A stretch of DNA of 64,000 nt from Bradyrhizobium sp. SK17. GTDB lineage: Bacteria; Pseudomonadota; Alphaproteobacteria; Rhizobiales; Xanthobacteraceae. How positions within the stretch are numbered: position 1 is the stretch's first letter; the number at the start of each line of letters is the position of its first letter. Location of the stretch: the NCBI RefSeq assembly GCF_002831585.1, contig NZ_CP025113.1, forward strand, positions 4,665,001 to 4,729,000, given 5' to 3'. Made by a program: the position numbers and the translations under genes. Below the pieces are notes generated by a model. It did no database searches. It saw nothing but the letters and a program-made list of their open reading frames with translations, and was not told the origin of the DNA. Shown here piece after piece: positions 17,561-26,860 of the stretch.

Positions 17561-18331
17561 CTACCAGGGCAGCGTCCCGAGCGTCGCGTGGGTGAAGGTG
17601 CCCGTCGGCCCGTCGGGGCCGAGCAGGGCGACCCGCACCGCTTCGCGGGCGCCTTCCTCGACGGTCTCCGTGCCGGCATAATTGTTCAGGTTGGTCCTGG
17701 TGAAGCCGGGCGAGACGGCATTGACCTTGATCGCGGTCCCTTCCAGCTCGATCGCCATCGCGAGCGTGATCGCATTCAGCGCGGTCTTGGATGCGGGGTA
17801 GACCGGGCCGAAGATCGGCCGATGCGGATTGGCCGGGTCGGCGTTGCGCGTCAGCGAGCCGGCGCCGCTCGACACATTGACGATGCGTGCCGCCGGTGCC
17901 TTGCGCAGCAGCGGCAGCATCGCCTGGTAGACCGCGAGCACGCCGAACACATTGGTCTCCCACACCGCGCGCATCTCATCGAGCGCCACGTTGCTCGGAC
18001 GGGTGGTTGCCGCATAGTCCGCGACGGACTGGTCCGGCCGCTTTCGCGTGTTCGAGATCGCCGCGTTCTGGACCAGCACATCGAGCTGGCCGAATTCCTC
18101 CCCGATGCGCGCCGCGGCCGCGGCGATCGAGGCCTGATCGGTGACATCGAGTTGCAGCGCATGCGCGCCAGGGCCGATCTCGTCGGCCGCAGCCTTGCCG
18201 CGTGCGAAATCGCGCGAGCCGACCAGCACGATGAGGCGGTGTCCAACGAGATCCTTTGCGATCTGGCGGCCGATGCCCTGGTTGGCCCCGGTGACCAGGG
18301 CGATGCGCTTGTCGTCGATCTTGTCCAGCAT
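17561..18331 (-). CDS. SDR family oxidoreductase
   Basis: Classical short-chain dehydrogenase of 256 residues. It has the dinucleotide motif TGANQGIG near the N-terminus, NAA (in LVQNAAIS), the catalytic Ser (VSSGAGS) and the YPASK catalytic Tyr/Lys, then SPGFTRTNLN. ATG 18331 is chosen because GGAGG lies five bases upstream; another ATG four codons earlier has no such site. Co-directional with the next SDR, 13 bp away, and convergent with the formate dehydrogenase. A broad central insertion (KRPDQSVADYAATTRPS) resembles SDRs annotated as carbonyl reductases. Substrate not predictable. Confidence 0.85.
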   Translation of the reverse strand: MLDKIDDKRIALVTGANQGIGRQIAKDLVGHRLIVLVGSRDFARGKAAADEIGPGAHALQLDVTDQASIAAAAARIGEEFGQLDVLVQNAAISNTRKRPDQSVADYAATTRPSNVALDEMRAVWETNVFGVLAVYQAMLPLLRKAPAARIVNVSSGAGSLTRNADPANPHRPIFGPVYPASKTALNAITLAMAIELEGTAIKVNAVSPGFTRTNLNNYAGTETVEEGAREAVRVALLGPDGPTGTFTHATLGTLPW

Positions 18332-18344
18332 GGTAACCTCCATC

Positions 18345-19094
18345 CTAGTTTCGGCCTTCCGCGGCCCACATCACGGCGTCGGCGCCGGCGGGGATCCGCA
18401 TCGGGCTCGACGGATCGGTCACCGCGCGCCACACCGCGTCGGCGACGTCCCGCGCGTGCGTGATCGGCCCCGGCTCGGTCAAGCGTGCGAAGGTGCTCTT
18501 GACGAGTTCGGCATAGGCGTCGTGGTCGAGGCCCTGCATGCGGGTGCGCGCGGTGTCGCCGAAGCGGGTCTCCGGCGAGCGTCCCGGCAGCACCAGGCGC
18601 GCGCGCACGCCGAACGGCGCGAGCTCGATCGCCATCGAGTCGGTGAACGCATTCACCGCCGCCTTGGTCGCGGTGTAGGATGCGATCAGGGGGATCGACT
18701 TCAATGTCACGCTCGAGGTGACGTTGACGACGACGCCGGCCCGGCGCTGCCTGAACTGCGGCAGCACCGCCTGCGTCAGCGCCATCGTGCCGAACATGTT
18801 GGTCTCGAACAGCTCGCGGATCGTCGTCATCGGCGTGGCCTCGAACGGCGAAGCCGCGCCGAAGCCCGCATTGTTGACCAGGGCGTCGATCGCCCCCGCC
18901 GCCGCGATGACGCGTTGGATGCTTCCGGGATCGGTGACGTCGAGTGCGAGCAGCCGAAGATGTTCGGAGCGCGGCAGCGCGTCCTCGCGCGGCGTGCGCA
19001 TCGTTGCGATGACCTTCCAGTCGCGATCGAGAAAGTATTTCGCGGTTTCCAGTCCGAAGCCGGACGAGCATCCGGTGATCAAGATGGTTTTCAT
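18345..19094 (-). CDS. SDR family oxidoreductase
   Basis: Short-chain dehydrogenase of 249 residues: TGCSSGFGLETA cofactor motif at the N-terminus, NNAGFG, catalytic Ser in NVTSSVTL, and YTATKAAVN with the catalytic Tyr and Lys. The Cys-Ser-Ser-Gly-Phe glycine loop is typical of SDRs with small aldehyde or ketone substrates. First gene of a two-SDR operon that diverges from the AraC regulator at 19198, which probably controls both. Its ATG is preceded only by a weak purine stretch. Substrate unknown. Confidence 0.85.
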   Translation of the reverse strand: MKTILITGCSSGFGLETAKYFLDRDWKVIATMRTPREDALPRSEHLRLLALDVTDPGSIQRVIAAAGAIDALVNNAGFGAASPFEATPMTTIRELFETNMFGTMALTQAVLPQFRQRRAGVVVNVTSSVTLKSIPLIASYTATKAAVNAFTDSMAIELAPFGVRARLVLPGRSPETRFGDTARTRMQGLDHDAYAELVKSTFARLTEPGPITHARDVADAVWRAVTDPSSPMRIPAGADAVMWAAEGRN

Positions 19095-19123
19095 GAGGAG
19101 CCTTGAAGGGAAGTGATTTGACT

Positions 19124-19142
19124 GACACAGACGATAAGTGTC
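19124..19142. promoter_or_regulatory. Inverted repeat between divergent SDR operon and AraC gene
   Basis: GACAC (19124-19128) and GTGTC (19138-19142) form a spaced inverted repeat in the 103-bp divergent gap. It is short, and AraC proteins more often bind direct repeats, so it is only a candidate operator. Confidence 0.25.
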
Positions 19143-19197
19143 CGTTGCCGGACGCTCTATATTTGAAGGTCCAGAAGTCGTTTGCAGGAGTCCGGAT

Positions 19198-20103
19198 ATG
19201 GTCGTCGACCCGCTCGCGGAGGTGGTCGCGCTGCTGCAACCCGGGGCGCGGTTCTCGAAGGCCGTCGTCGGCGCGGGCGCCTGGCATATCCGCCGCTCCG
19301 ATGCCGGTCAGCCGTTCTATTGCGTGGTGCTCGAGGGTGGATGCCGCCTCGTGGTCGACGTCCACGAGGCGATCGAGCTGCGCTCGGGCGACTTCATCCT
19401 GGTCCCCGCGGCGCATGGCGTCGCGATGTCGAGCCTCGCGCCGCCATCGGTGCTCGCCGAGACAGTGCCTGTTGCGCTGACGAGTGGCGAGTTCAGGATC
19501 GGCAATCAGGATGGTCCGACCGATCTGCGAATGCTGATCGGCCATTGCAGCTTCGCCTCGCCGGACGCCGCCCTGCTGGTGTCGCTGCTTCCCCAACTGG
19601 TGCATGTGCGCGGTGAGCCGCGGCTCGCGACCCTCGTGCAGTTCGTCCGCGACGAATTCCGCGAGCAGCGTCCGGCGCGCGAGGTGATCCTCGCCCGCCT
19701 GCTCGAGGTTCTCCTGATCGAGGCGCTGCGTTCGGCCGCCGGCACCGCGGCGTCGCCCGGCTTGGTGCGCGGGCTCGCCGACGAACGGCTCGCCGTCGCG
19801 ATCCGGCGGATGCATGAGAGCCCGGCGCGGGCCTGGACGGTGGCGCAACTGGCGAAGGAGGCGGCGCTGTCGCGCTCGGCATTCTTCGACCGGTTCAACC
19901 GCGCGGTCGGCGTTGCGCCGATGGAATATCTGCTGGCATGGCGCATGGCGATGGCCAAGAACATGCTGCGCGGAAGCGACGGCGGCGTCGCCGAAATCGC
20001 GCAACGCGTCGGCTATGGCTCTGCCAGCGCGTTCAGCGTCGCCTTCACCCGCCACGTCGGACTGTCACCGACCCAGTATGCGCGCGAACAGATGGAGCAG
20101 TGA
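19198..20103 (+). CDS. AraC family transcriptional regulator with cupin domain
   Basis: Regulator of 301 residues. The N-terminal half (about 1-170) is a cupin-type sensor (AGAWHIRRSD, FYCVVLEGGC, LRSGDFILVPAAHG); the C-terminal 100 residues carry two helix-turn-helices (WTVAQLAKEAALSRSAFF and GVAEIAQRVGYGSASAFS) and end in the AraC LSPTQY signature. ATG 19198 is preferred over an in-frame GTG at 19138 because AGGAG lies seven bases before it. Divergent from the two SDR genes, which are its likely targets. In this subfamily the regulator usually senses a toxic or oxidisable small molecule; the ligand here is unknown. Confidence 0.85.
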   Translation: MVVDPLAEVVALLQPGARFSKAVVGAGAWHIRRSDAGQPFYCVVLEGGCRLVVDVHEAIELRSGDFILVPAAHGVAMSSLAPPSVLAETVPVALTSGEFRIGNQDGPTDLRMLIGHCSFASPDAALLVSLLPQLVHVRGEPRLATLVQFVRDEFREQRPAREVILARLLEVLLIEALRSAAGTAASPGLVRGLADERLAVAIRRMHESPARAWTVAQLAKEAALSRSAFFDRFNRAVGVAPMEYLLAWRMAMAKNMLRGSDGGVAEIAQRVGYGSASAFSVAFTRHVGLSPTQYAREQMEQ

Positions 20104-20287
20104 TGCGCGCATTGCGTCACCGATCGGCGGATTGATCCATCATTCGTTCGCGAGCGATGACGCGTGAAGCGATCGCGCGATGACGATCAATCGCGATCAT
20201 GCACTGATCGCACAAAACCGACACAGCCCTGTCACCAGCGATGGATAATCTGTCGCATGTCGACGTCATAAATCTGCAAAATAAAAA

Positions 20288-21979
20288 ATGGGGCAACAGG
20301 TGAAGGCGAAATTCCTTTCAACGGTCGGATTTTGTGTGATCGCTGCGGCGATCGCGAGCAGCGCTCCGGCGCCGGCTCAAGACGATAACGGTCATGATCG
20401 TCATCCGCATGACATTCAAACTGCAACACCGATCAAGCATCTCGTGGTGATCTTCAACGAGAACCGCTCTTTCGATCATTACTTCGCGACCTATCCGAAC
20501 GCGGCCAACCCGACCGGCTCGATTCCCTTCGTGCCGAAGCCGCATACGCCGAAGGTGAACAACCTCGCCAACGCCAACCTGTTGGTCAACAACCCGAACA
20601 CCAATCCGGCCAACGGGACCGGAGCGACCAATCCGTTCCGCCTCGACCGCACCCAGGCCAACACCAAGTCGCAGAACCACGCCTATACGCCCGAGCAGCA
20701 GGCCTACGACAACGGCAAGGCCGACTTGTTTCCGAAATACACCGGACGCGGCACCTCAGGTGGCGTCGGTGCCTTCGGCACCAACGGTCAGGTGATGGGC
20801 TATTTCGACGGCAACACCGTCACCGCGTTCTGGAATTACGCGCAGAACTTCGCCATGAGCGACAACAACTACACCGACACCTACGGTCCGTCGACGCCGG
20901 GCGCGATCGAGGTGATCTCCGGACAAACCAATGGCGTGCAGAACATCGTCGGCACGTCGTCGTCGGTCCCCGACGGCCAGGGCGGCCTGACGCTGATCGG
21001 CGACACCGATCCCGCCTACGACCTCTGCTCGAGCAAGACCAGCACGATGCTGCTGACGGGCAAGAACATCGGCGACCTGCTCAACGCTGAACACATCAGC
21101 TGGGGCAGCTTCATGGGCGGCTTCAACATCACGCTCCGGAATACCAATGGCACGGTGGGCTGCGCGCGCAGCACCTTCTCCAGCACTGTCGGCGGCACCA
21201 TCGTGGACTACATCCCGCACCACGCCTGGTTCCAGTACTACAAGTCGACCGCCAATCCGTATCATCTGCGGCCGAGCTCGACCAATGCGATCGGTCACAC
21301 CTATGCCGCCGACGGCAAGACGGTCGATCCGGCCAACCACGGCTACGATCTCGAGGATTTCTACGCCGCGGTGAAGGCCGGCAATTTCCCGGCCGTCTCC
21401 TACATCAAGATGCCGGCCTATCAGGATGGTCATCCCGGCAACTCCGATCCGCTCGACGAGCAGGTCGGCAACGTCGAGCTGATCAACTTCCTCCAGCAGC
21501 AGCCGGAGTGGGGGGAGACCGCCGTCATCGTGACCTATGACGACTCGGACGGCTGGTACGACCACGCCTATGCCGTGCCGACCAGCGCCTCGTATGATCC
21601 GACCGCCGATCAGGTCAACGGTCCCGGCCAGTGCGGCCTCGGCGTCGGCAAGCAGACGCAGCCGAAGGGCCTCAACGGCCAGCCGGTGAATGGTCGCTGC
21701 GGTCCCGGGACGCGCACTCCGTTCCTGCTGATCTCGCCCTACGCCAAGCAGAACTTCGTCAGCCACACCCGGATCTCGCAGGCCTCCGTCGTGCGCTTCG
21801 TCGAAGACAATTGGCTGCGCGGCCAGCGTCTGGGCGGCGGCTCGTTCGACGACGGCGTCGAATCGATCATGGACATGTTCGACTTCGATCACGGCGACGA
21901 TCGGCAGAACAAGCTGTTCCTCGATCCGACCGCGGGTACGGTCATCGTCAGCCCGTCTGACGATCACCACAACCACTAA
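20288..21979 (+). CDS. Secreted phosphoesterase, phospholipase C / AcpA acid phosphatase family
   Basis: Exported hydrolase of 563 residues of the phosphoesterase family that includes bacterial phospholipases C and AcpA. A signal peptide covers about residues 5-31 (VGFCVIAAAIASSAPAPAQ). The metal-binding ENRSFDHYF motif (Glu58) follows the predicted mature start, the nucleophile region is TYGPSTPGA (Ser202/Thr203), and YDDSDGWYDHAY and ISPYAK supply later metal ligands. The start may instead be GTG 20300, which gives a cleaner signal peptide and has GGGG upstream; ATG 20288 has none. Only 24 bp separate it from the di-haem peroxidase gene, so the two are probably one transcript. Confidence 0.85.
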   Translation: MGQQVKAKFLSTVGFCVIAAAIASSAPAPAQDDNGHDRHPHDIQTATPIKHLVVIFNENRSFDHYFATYPNAANPTGSIPFVPKPHTPKVNNLANANLLVNNPNTNPANGTGATNPFRLDRTQANTKSQNHAYTPEQQAYDNGKADLFPKYTGRGTSGGVGAFGTNGQVMGYFDGNTVTAFWNYAQNFAMSDNNYTDTYGPSTPGAIEVISGQTNGVQNIVGTSSSVPDGQGGLTLIGDTDPAYDLCSSKTSTMLLTGKNIGDLLNAEHISWGSFMGGFNITLRNTNGTVGCARSTFSSTVGGTIVDYIPHHAWFQYYKSTANPYHLRPSSTNAIGHTYAADGKTVDPANHGYDLEDFYAAVKAGNFPAVSYIKMPAYQDGHPGNSDPLDEQVGNVELINFLQQQPEWGETAVIVTYDDSDGWYDHAYAVPTSASYDPTADQVNGPGQCGLGVGKQTQPKGLNGQPVNGRCGPGTRTPFLLISPYAKQNFVSHTRISQASVVRFVEDNWLRGQRLGGGSFDDGVESIMDMFDFDHGDDRQNKLFLDPTAGTVIVSPSDDHHNH

Positions 21980-22003
21980 CGCCCTGGGATCACAGGACGT
22001 CAG

Positions 22004-23335
22004 ATGAACCGCCGCATTTCGTGGCTCCTCGGCGCCGGCCTGCTTTGCATGGCCGGCGCCGTTTTGGCAGTCGAGACGCAAGAGCTGGTGGGGAAGAACC
22101 CCAACCCGGTGCAGCTCAGGCGCCCGCCGGTCGCGCCGCTTTCCGCGATGGCGCAACTCGGCCAGAAGATCTTCTACGATGCTTCGCTGTCCTCGTCGGG
22201 CGCGTTGTCATGCGCGTCCTGTCACAGCCCGGACCACGCCTATGGTCCGCCAGATGATGCCGCGGTGATGCATGGCGGGCCCGCGCTGTCCCGGCAGGGG
22301 ACGCGCGCCGTGCCATCGCTGACCTATCACGAACGTCTCCCGAATTTCAGCATCGGGCCGGAGAAGGACGAGGACGACAACGTCGTCGACCTCGCGCAGA
22401 TGGCCGCGCTCGGCCAGCAGGCCACGCGCGCCAAGAAGGTCGCGACCGAGACGTCCGCCGCGGCGGTCAACATCGTGCCGCAGGGCGGGCTGTTCTGGGA
22501 CGGCCGCGCCGATACGCTACAGGACCAGGCGATCTTTCCGCTGCTCGACCCCAATGAGATGGATGGCGGCAGCATGGAGGTGGTGGCCGACAAGCTGAAG
22601 CAGGCGGACTATGCCCCGCGCTTTGCCGAACTGTTCGGTGCTCACATCTTCGATAACCGGCGGTTGCTGGTCGCGGAGGCGATGTTCGCCGTCGCGCGCT
22701 ATCAGGTGGAGGAGCCGAGCTTCCATCCCTATACCAGCAAGTTCGACTACTGGCTCGAGGGCAAGGCGCGGCTCAGCGAAGCCGAGTTGCGCGGCCTGCA
22801 ATTGTTCAACGATCCCGACAAGGCCAATTGCGGCGGCTGCCATACGTCGGCGCCGACCCGCGATGGCTTGCCGCCACTGTTCACCGATCATCAGTTCGAG
22901 GCGCTCGGGGCGCCGCGCAACGCCACGCTCACCAGCAACCGCGATCCCAATTATTTCGATCTCGGGGTCTGCGGCCCGTACCGCACCGACATCGCCGAGC
23001 AGACGCAATATTGCGGCATGTTTCTGACGCCGACCTTGCGCAACACCGCAACGCGCCGCGTGTTCTTCCACAACGGCGTGTTCCGCAGCCTGGAGCAGGT
23101 GCTGGATTTCTATAACTTCCGCGATACCAATCCGGAGAAGGTGTATCCGCGCGGGGCCGAAGGAACGGTGCGAAAATACGACGATCTGCCGGAAAAATAT
23201 CACGCCAATGTCGACGTCAGCGATCCGCCCTTCGAGCGCCATCTGGGCGACACGCCCGCGATGACGGCGCAGGATGAAGCCGACATCATCGCCTTCCTGA
23301 AGACGTTGACCGACGGTTACCAGCCGGAGCCGTGA
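22004..23335 (+). CDS. Di-haem cytochrome c peroxidase / MauG family protein
   Basis: Periplasmic c-type cytochrome of 443 residues. A signal peptide (residues 1-22) precedes two haem-binding motifs, CASCH (Cys70-His74) and CGGCH (Cys276-His280), in the spacing of the bacterial CcpA/MauG family. GLFWDGRADTL, between the haems, and FLTPTLRNTATR near the C-terminus are family hallmarks. It either reduces peroxide or modifies another molecule oxidatively. It directly follows the secreted phosphoesterase. The Cys pair CGPYRTDIAEQTQYC in the second domain is an extra feature that could form a disulfide. Electron donor and substrate unknown. Confidence 0.88.
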   Translation: MNRRISWLLGAGLLCMAGAVLAVETQELVGKNPNPVQLRRPPVAPLSAMAQLGQKIFYDASLSSSGALSCASCHSPDHAYGPPDDAAVMHGGPALSRQGTRAVPSLTYHERLPNFSIGPEKDEDDNVVDLAQMAALGQQATRAKKVATETSAAAVNIVPQGGLFWDGRADTLQDQAIFPLLDPNEMDGGSMEVVADKLKQADYAPRFAELFGAHIFDNRRLLVAEAMFAVARYQVEEPSFHPYTSKFDYWLEGKARLSEAELRGLQLFNDPDKANCGGCHTSAPTRDGLPPLFTDHQFEALGAPRNATLTSNRDPNYFDLGVCGPYRTDIAEQTQYCGMFLTPTLRNTATRRVFFHNGVFRSLEQVLDFYNFRDTNPEKVYPRGAEGTVRKYDDLPEKYHANVDVSDPPFERHLGDTPAMTAQDEADIIAFLKTLTDGYQPEP

Positions 23336-23407
23336 GCCGCCGCGGCCATCCACCGCGGAACCGATACGTGAGTTGGCAGGTCAGCGTCATGCGCGCATAA
23401 TGGGCGC

Positions 23408-24193
23408 ATGAATCTCGTCGAAGGCAACGGTGCCAAAATCCCCGCGATCGGGCTCGGCACGTGGGAGCTGCGCGGCCGGACCTGCGCCCGCATCGTCGAG
23501 CAGGCGCTGCGGCTCGGATACCGCCACATCGACACCGCGCAGATCTACGACAATGAGCGCGAGGTCGGCGAGGGATTGCGCGCCTCCAGCATCAAGCGCG
23601 ACGATGTGTTTCTGACCACCAAGGTCTGGACCACGCATTTCAAGCCGAAAGATCTCGAACGTTCCGCCAAGGAGAGCCTGGCGCGGCTGCGCATGACCGA
23701 GGTCGATCTGTTGCTGCTGCATTGGCCCAATCCGCAGGTGCCGCTCTCCGACACGCTCGGCGCGCTGGCGCGGGTCAGGCAGGCCGGGTTGGCGCGGCAT
23801 ATCGGCGTCTCGAATTTCAACGCGGCGCTGCTCGCGGAGGCGGTGGCAGCATGCCCGGAGCCGCTTGCCTGCGACCAGGTCGAGTATCATCCCTATCTCG
23901 ACCAGGCCGGTGTGGTGGAGGCCTGTGCAGGCCACGGCATGGCGTTCGTTGCCTACAGCCCGATCGCGAAAGGGCGGATCAAGAACGACCGGGCACTGGC
24001 GCGGATCGGTGACCGCTATCGCAAGACCGCTGCCCAGGTCTGCCTGCGTTGGCTGGTGCAGCAGAATGTGTCCGCGATCCCGCGCACCTCGAAGCTGGAG
24101 CGGCTTCAGGAGAACCTCGACGTCTTCGGTTTCGAGCTGTCGGATGAGGACATGCACGAGATTTCGGCGATGTCCGGCGCCGTCTCACGATGA
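23408..24193 (+). CDS. Aldo/keto reductase
   Basis: NADPH-dependent (beta/alpha)8 barrel reductase of 261 residues. The catalytic tetrad is visible: Asp and Tyr in HIDTAQIYDNE, Lys in LTTKVW and His in LLLHWPNP. The cofactor-binding IPRTSKLERLQENL near the C-terminus is present. It resembles short AKRs that reduce 2,5-diketo-gluconate or methylglyoxal-type aldehydes. No partner gene; upstream is the peroxidase gene, 72 bp away, possibly read through. Substrate not predictable. Confidence 0.88.
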   Translation: MNLVEGNGAKIPAIGLGTWELRGRTCARIVEQALRLGYRHIDTAQIYDNEREVGEGLRASSIKRDDVFLTTKVWTTHFKPKDLERSAKESLARLRMTEVDLLLLHWPNPQVPLSDTLGALARVRQAGLARHIGVSNFNAALLAEAVAACPEPLACDQVEYHPYLDQAGVVEACAGHGMAFVAYSPIAKGRIKNDRALARIGDRYRKTAAQVCLRWLVQQNVSAIPRTSKLERLQENLDVFGFELSDEDMHEISAMSGAVSR

Positions 24194-24375
24194 TAGCCGA
24201 CGGGGAATTGGGTCTTCATTCGAGCATGATCCTTGGGAAAAGGCCGGGCGCGGGGCGCAGATCATGCTATTGCCCGCTGGCCGATCGCGGTTCTGGACCG
24301 AATTGGGATTGAGGCAGGCAGGGCCCGGCCGGTATTGTCGCCGGCGGGGAGACGTCACTGATGTGATCGAGCGGG

Positions 24376-25281
24376 ATGAAGTTTCGGCCTAATGCGGATA
24401 TGATGGCGTCGGTGTTCGTACACCTGATGCTGCTCGCGCTGATTTTCCTCTATTCGGAAGTCCATCAGTTCGATCCCGTCGCCGCTGACACGGTGCCGGT
24501 CGAGATCGTGACACCGCAGGAGGTCGCCAAGACCGAGATCAAGCCCGAGCCCGATCCGGTGCCGAGCCCGTCGCCGACGCCCGAATTGCAATTGCCGTCG
24601 CTCGACAAGCCAGTCAATTCCGATAAGCCCGAACCGGCAGCACAGGCATCCGCGCCACAGCCGAGCCCGCCGCAGCCGGCGCAGAAGCAGGCCACGCCGC
24701 CGGCGCCCAAGGCCAGCCCGGCTCCACAGCATGCGGCGGCAGCGCCGCCACCGACGCCGGCAGTCCCGCCGATGCCGGCCTCGCCACCGCCGATGCCGCA
24801 GCAAGCGGCCGCGCCGCAGCAGCCTGCCTATGCGCAACCCGAACCGGACTTGTCTGTCAAATACAATGTCGTGCTTGGCTTGCCGCCGGACATCTCGGTG
24901 AAGTCTCCCGCCGACACGCCGTCCGGTCCTGGTCCCGGCAAGGAGAATTTCGACGCGGCAGCGACCGAGCAGGCCGACATCGGCTCCAGCGTGGTCGCCG
25001 AATTTCGCCGCCATCTGAGGAGCTGCCTCAAGCTGCCGTCGACGGTGAGCACAGGCGACGACGTCAGGATCAAGATCAGGGTGTTCATGAAGCCCGACGG
25101 CAAGCTCGCCGCGCCGCCCCTGCTGATCGAGGCTACGGCGTCGGAGAAGGGGCCGCTGCTGCTGAAAGGCGCGACCGAGGCGCTGCAAGCCTGCCAGCCC
25201 TATGCGATGCTGCCCAGGGATCGCTACGGCGAATGGAAGGTGCTCGACCTCGATTTCACGCCGCGCGATTTCGCGGGGTAG
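24376..25281 (+). CDS. TonB/TolA-like proline-rich envelope protein
   Basis: Inner-membrane-anchored periplasm-spanning protein of 301 residues. A single N-terminal membrane helix (about residues 9-27, MMASVFVHLMLLALIFLY) is followed by a long Pro/Ala-rich stretch (about 45-160) and a compact C-terminal domain (about 200-300) with two Cys (SCLKL, ACQPY) that resembles TolA/TonB C-terminal domains. Such proteins transmit energy or tether the envelope. No tolQR or exbBD partner is adjacent, so this is probably a stand-alone paralogue. The 182-bp gap before it shows nothing recognisable. Confidence 0.7.
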   Translation: MKFRPNADMMASVFVHLMLLALIFLYSEVHQFDPVAADTVPVEIVTPQEVAKTEIKPEPDPVPSPSPTPELQLPSLDKPVNSDKPEPAAQASAPQPSPPQPAQKQATPPAPKASPAPQHAAAAPPPTPAVPPMPASPPPMPQQAAAPQQPAYAQPEPDLSVKYNVVLGLPPDISVKSPADTPSGPGPGKENFDAAATEQADIGSSVVAEFRRHLRSCLKLPSTVSTGDDVRIKIRVFMKPDGKLAAPPLLIEATASEKGPLLLKGATEALQACQPYAMLPRDRYGEWKVLDLDFTPRDFAG

Positions 25282-25294
25282 GCGTAAACTCGCT

Positions 25295-25972
25295 TCAGCT
25301 TCCCATCGCCTGCCATGCGTTCGACGCGAACTGCCGACGCCAGATCACGATTACGACCGCGGCCGTCGTGACAAACAGCACCCACGGGCTGAGGAACCAG
25401 CCGAGATAGCCGAGCGCGAAGAAGAATGCGCGCTGGCCACGGTTGAAGTGGCGGCCCGCGGTCTCGAACAGCCGCGTGGTGCGGACCACATGGGCCTCGG
25501 CCTCCGGTGTATCGCGTTCCCCGGCCGGCGGCATCGCGCCGAACAGGATCGCGACATAGTTGAACAGGCGATACGCCCAGGCGAATTTGAAGAAGGTGTA
25601 GATGAAAATCAGGATCAGCCCGATGCACTTGATCTCCCATAGGGCGGGCGAGGGCGAGAGGTTGACCGGCAATGCGCCGAGCACGGCGAGCGCGTCATTG
25701 GTCGCACGCAACAGCGCCAGTGCGCCGCCGATCGCGATCAGGCTGGTGGAGGCAAAGAACGCGGTGCCGTTCTGCAACGACGCCATGATCTGCATGTCGA
25801 CCATCCGCGCCTCGCGGTGGAGCAGGTTCCTTACCCAGATCTCGCGATAGACATGCATCCGCGCCGACAGGCTGTCGCGCCCATAGGCGGTGTGCTCCAG
25901 CGTGACGGCGTAGACCAGCCATTCCAGCGCGAAGAAGCCGACGGCCAGGATGTCGACCCAATAGCCGGTCAT
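25295..25972 (-). CDS. DUF599 family integral membrane protein
   Basis: Membrane protein of 225 residues with four or five hydrophobic segments: DILAVGFFALEWLVYAV, FFASTSLIAIGGALALL, CIGLILIFIYTFFKFAWAY and FLSPWVLFVTTAAVVIVI. The segment FKFAWAYRLFNY and the RHFNRGQRAFFFALGYLGW region near the C-terminus are typical of DUF599 proteins. ATG 25972 has AGGAAGG upstream; the frame extends about 48 codons further but that part is antisense to the GST leader. Function of the family is unknown. Divergent from the GST gene. Confidence 0.75.
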   Translation of the reverse strand: MTGYWVDILAVGFFALEWLVYAVTLEHTAYGRDSLSARMHVYREIWVRNLLHREARMVDMQIMASLQNGTAFFASTSLIAIGGALALLRATNDALAVLGALPVNLSPSPALWEIKCIGLILIFIYTFFKFAWAYRLFNYVAILFGAMPPAGERDTPEAEAHVVRTTRLFETAGRHFNRGQRAFFFALGYLGWFLSPWVLFVTTAAVVIVIWRRQFASNAWQAMGS

Positions 25973-26090
25973 GATGCCTTCCTTCGTGAATGCGCGGCGC
26001 CCGGACCGCGCCGCGCTCCATCCGCATGTACAGGTTGAACGCGTGCAATGCACTATGGCAAACTGGTGCGGCAACAGGATTCCCCAAGAC

Positions 26091-26744
26091 ATGCTCAAGC
26101 TCGTCATCGGCAACAAGAACTATTCGTCATGGTCGATGCGGCCCTGGTTGGCGCTGCGCGCCAATGACATCCCGTTCGAGGAAGTCTTCATCCCGCTCTA
26201 CACCGACCAGGCCGATAAGGACCGCATCCTCGGCTTCAGCCGGGCCGGCAAGGTGCCGACGCTGATCGACGGCGACGTCACGGTGTGGGACTCGCTCGCG
26301 ATCATCGAGTATCTCGCGGAGAAATTTCCCGAGGCGAAGCTGTGGCCTTCGGACCGCGCCGCGCGCGCGCATGCCCGCGCGATCTCGGCCGAGATGCATT
26401 CCGGTTTCGTGCCGCTGCGCAGCGAGTGCGGCATGAACCTGCACCGCCCCGTCAGCGCTATCGCGTTGTCGGATGACGCGCGGGCCAATGTGGCGCGGAT
26501 CCAGGAGATCTGGGCCGAGTGTTACGCGCGCTATGGCAGGCAGGGACCGTTCCTGTTCGGGGCATTCTCCGGAGCCGACGCGATGTACGCTCCCGTGGTG
26601 CATCGCTTCCGCACCTATGCGATCCCGGTGAAGCCCGAGGCCCAGCACTATGTCGATGCCATGATGGCGCTGCCGGCGTTCCAGGAATGGACCCGGGATG
26701 GTCTGGCCGAGACGCTGCGGATCGAGCGATTCGAGACCGTCTGA
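26091..26744 (+). CDS. Glutathione S-transferase
   Basis: Cytosolic GST of 217 residues. The thioredoxin-like domain starts KLVIGNKNYSSWSMRPW, with Ser/Tyr residues where GSH is activated, and has the cis-Pro motif KVPTLIDGD and the GSH-binding DSLAIIEYLAE. A helical C-terminal domain follows (about 85-217). ATG 26091 matches the family N-terminus; the frame is open further upstream to 25971, but that leader is hydrophilic and has no counterpart in the family. Single gene; substrate unknown. Confidence 0.88.
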   Translation: MLKLVIGNKNYSSWSMRPWLALRANDIPFEEVFIPLYTDQADKDRILGFSRAGKVPTLIDGDVTVWDSLAIIEYLAEKFPEAKLWPSDRAARAHARAISAEMHSGFVPLRSECGMNLHRPVSAIALSDDARANVARIQEIWAECYARYGRQGPFLFGAFSGADAMYAPVVHRFRTYAIPVKPEAQHYVDAMMALPAFQEWTRDGLAETLRIERFETV

Positions 26745-26860
26745 ACGCTGTTGCGCTGCCGAATTGTGACAGCGGCGGCAAAGATCGCGGCTTGACGCCG
26801 CGGGGCCAAAGGCGTCGAATCCCGAGGACCGGTTTTGCAAGTCGTGAAAGGACTTAGACC

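Noticed and set aside
17851..20055. A 734-codon minus-strand frame crossing the SDR genes and the AraC gene
   Set aside because: It overlaps three well-supported genes in another frame and has no homology of its own.
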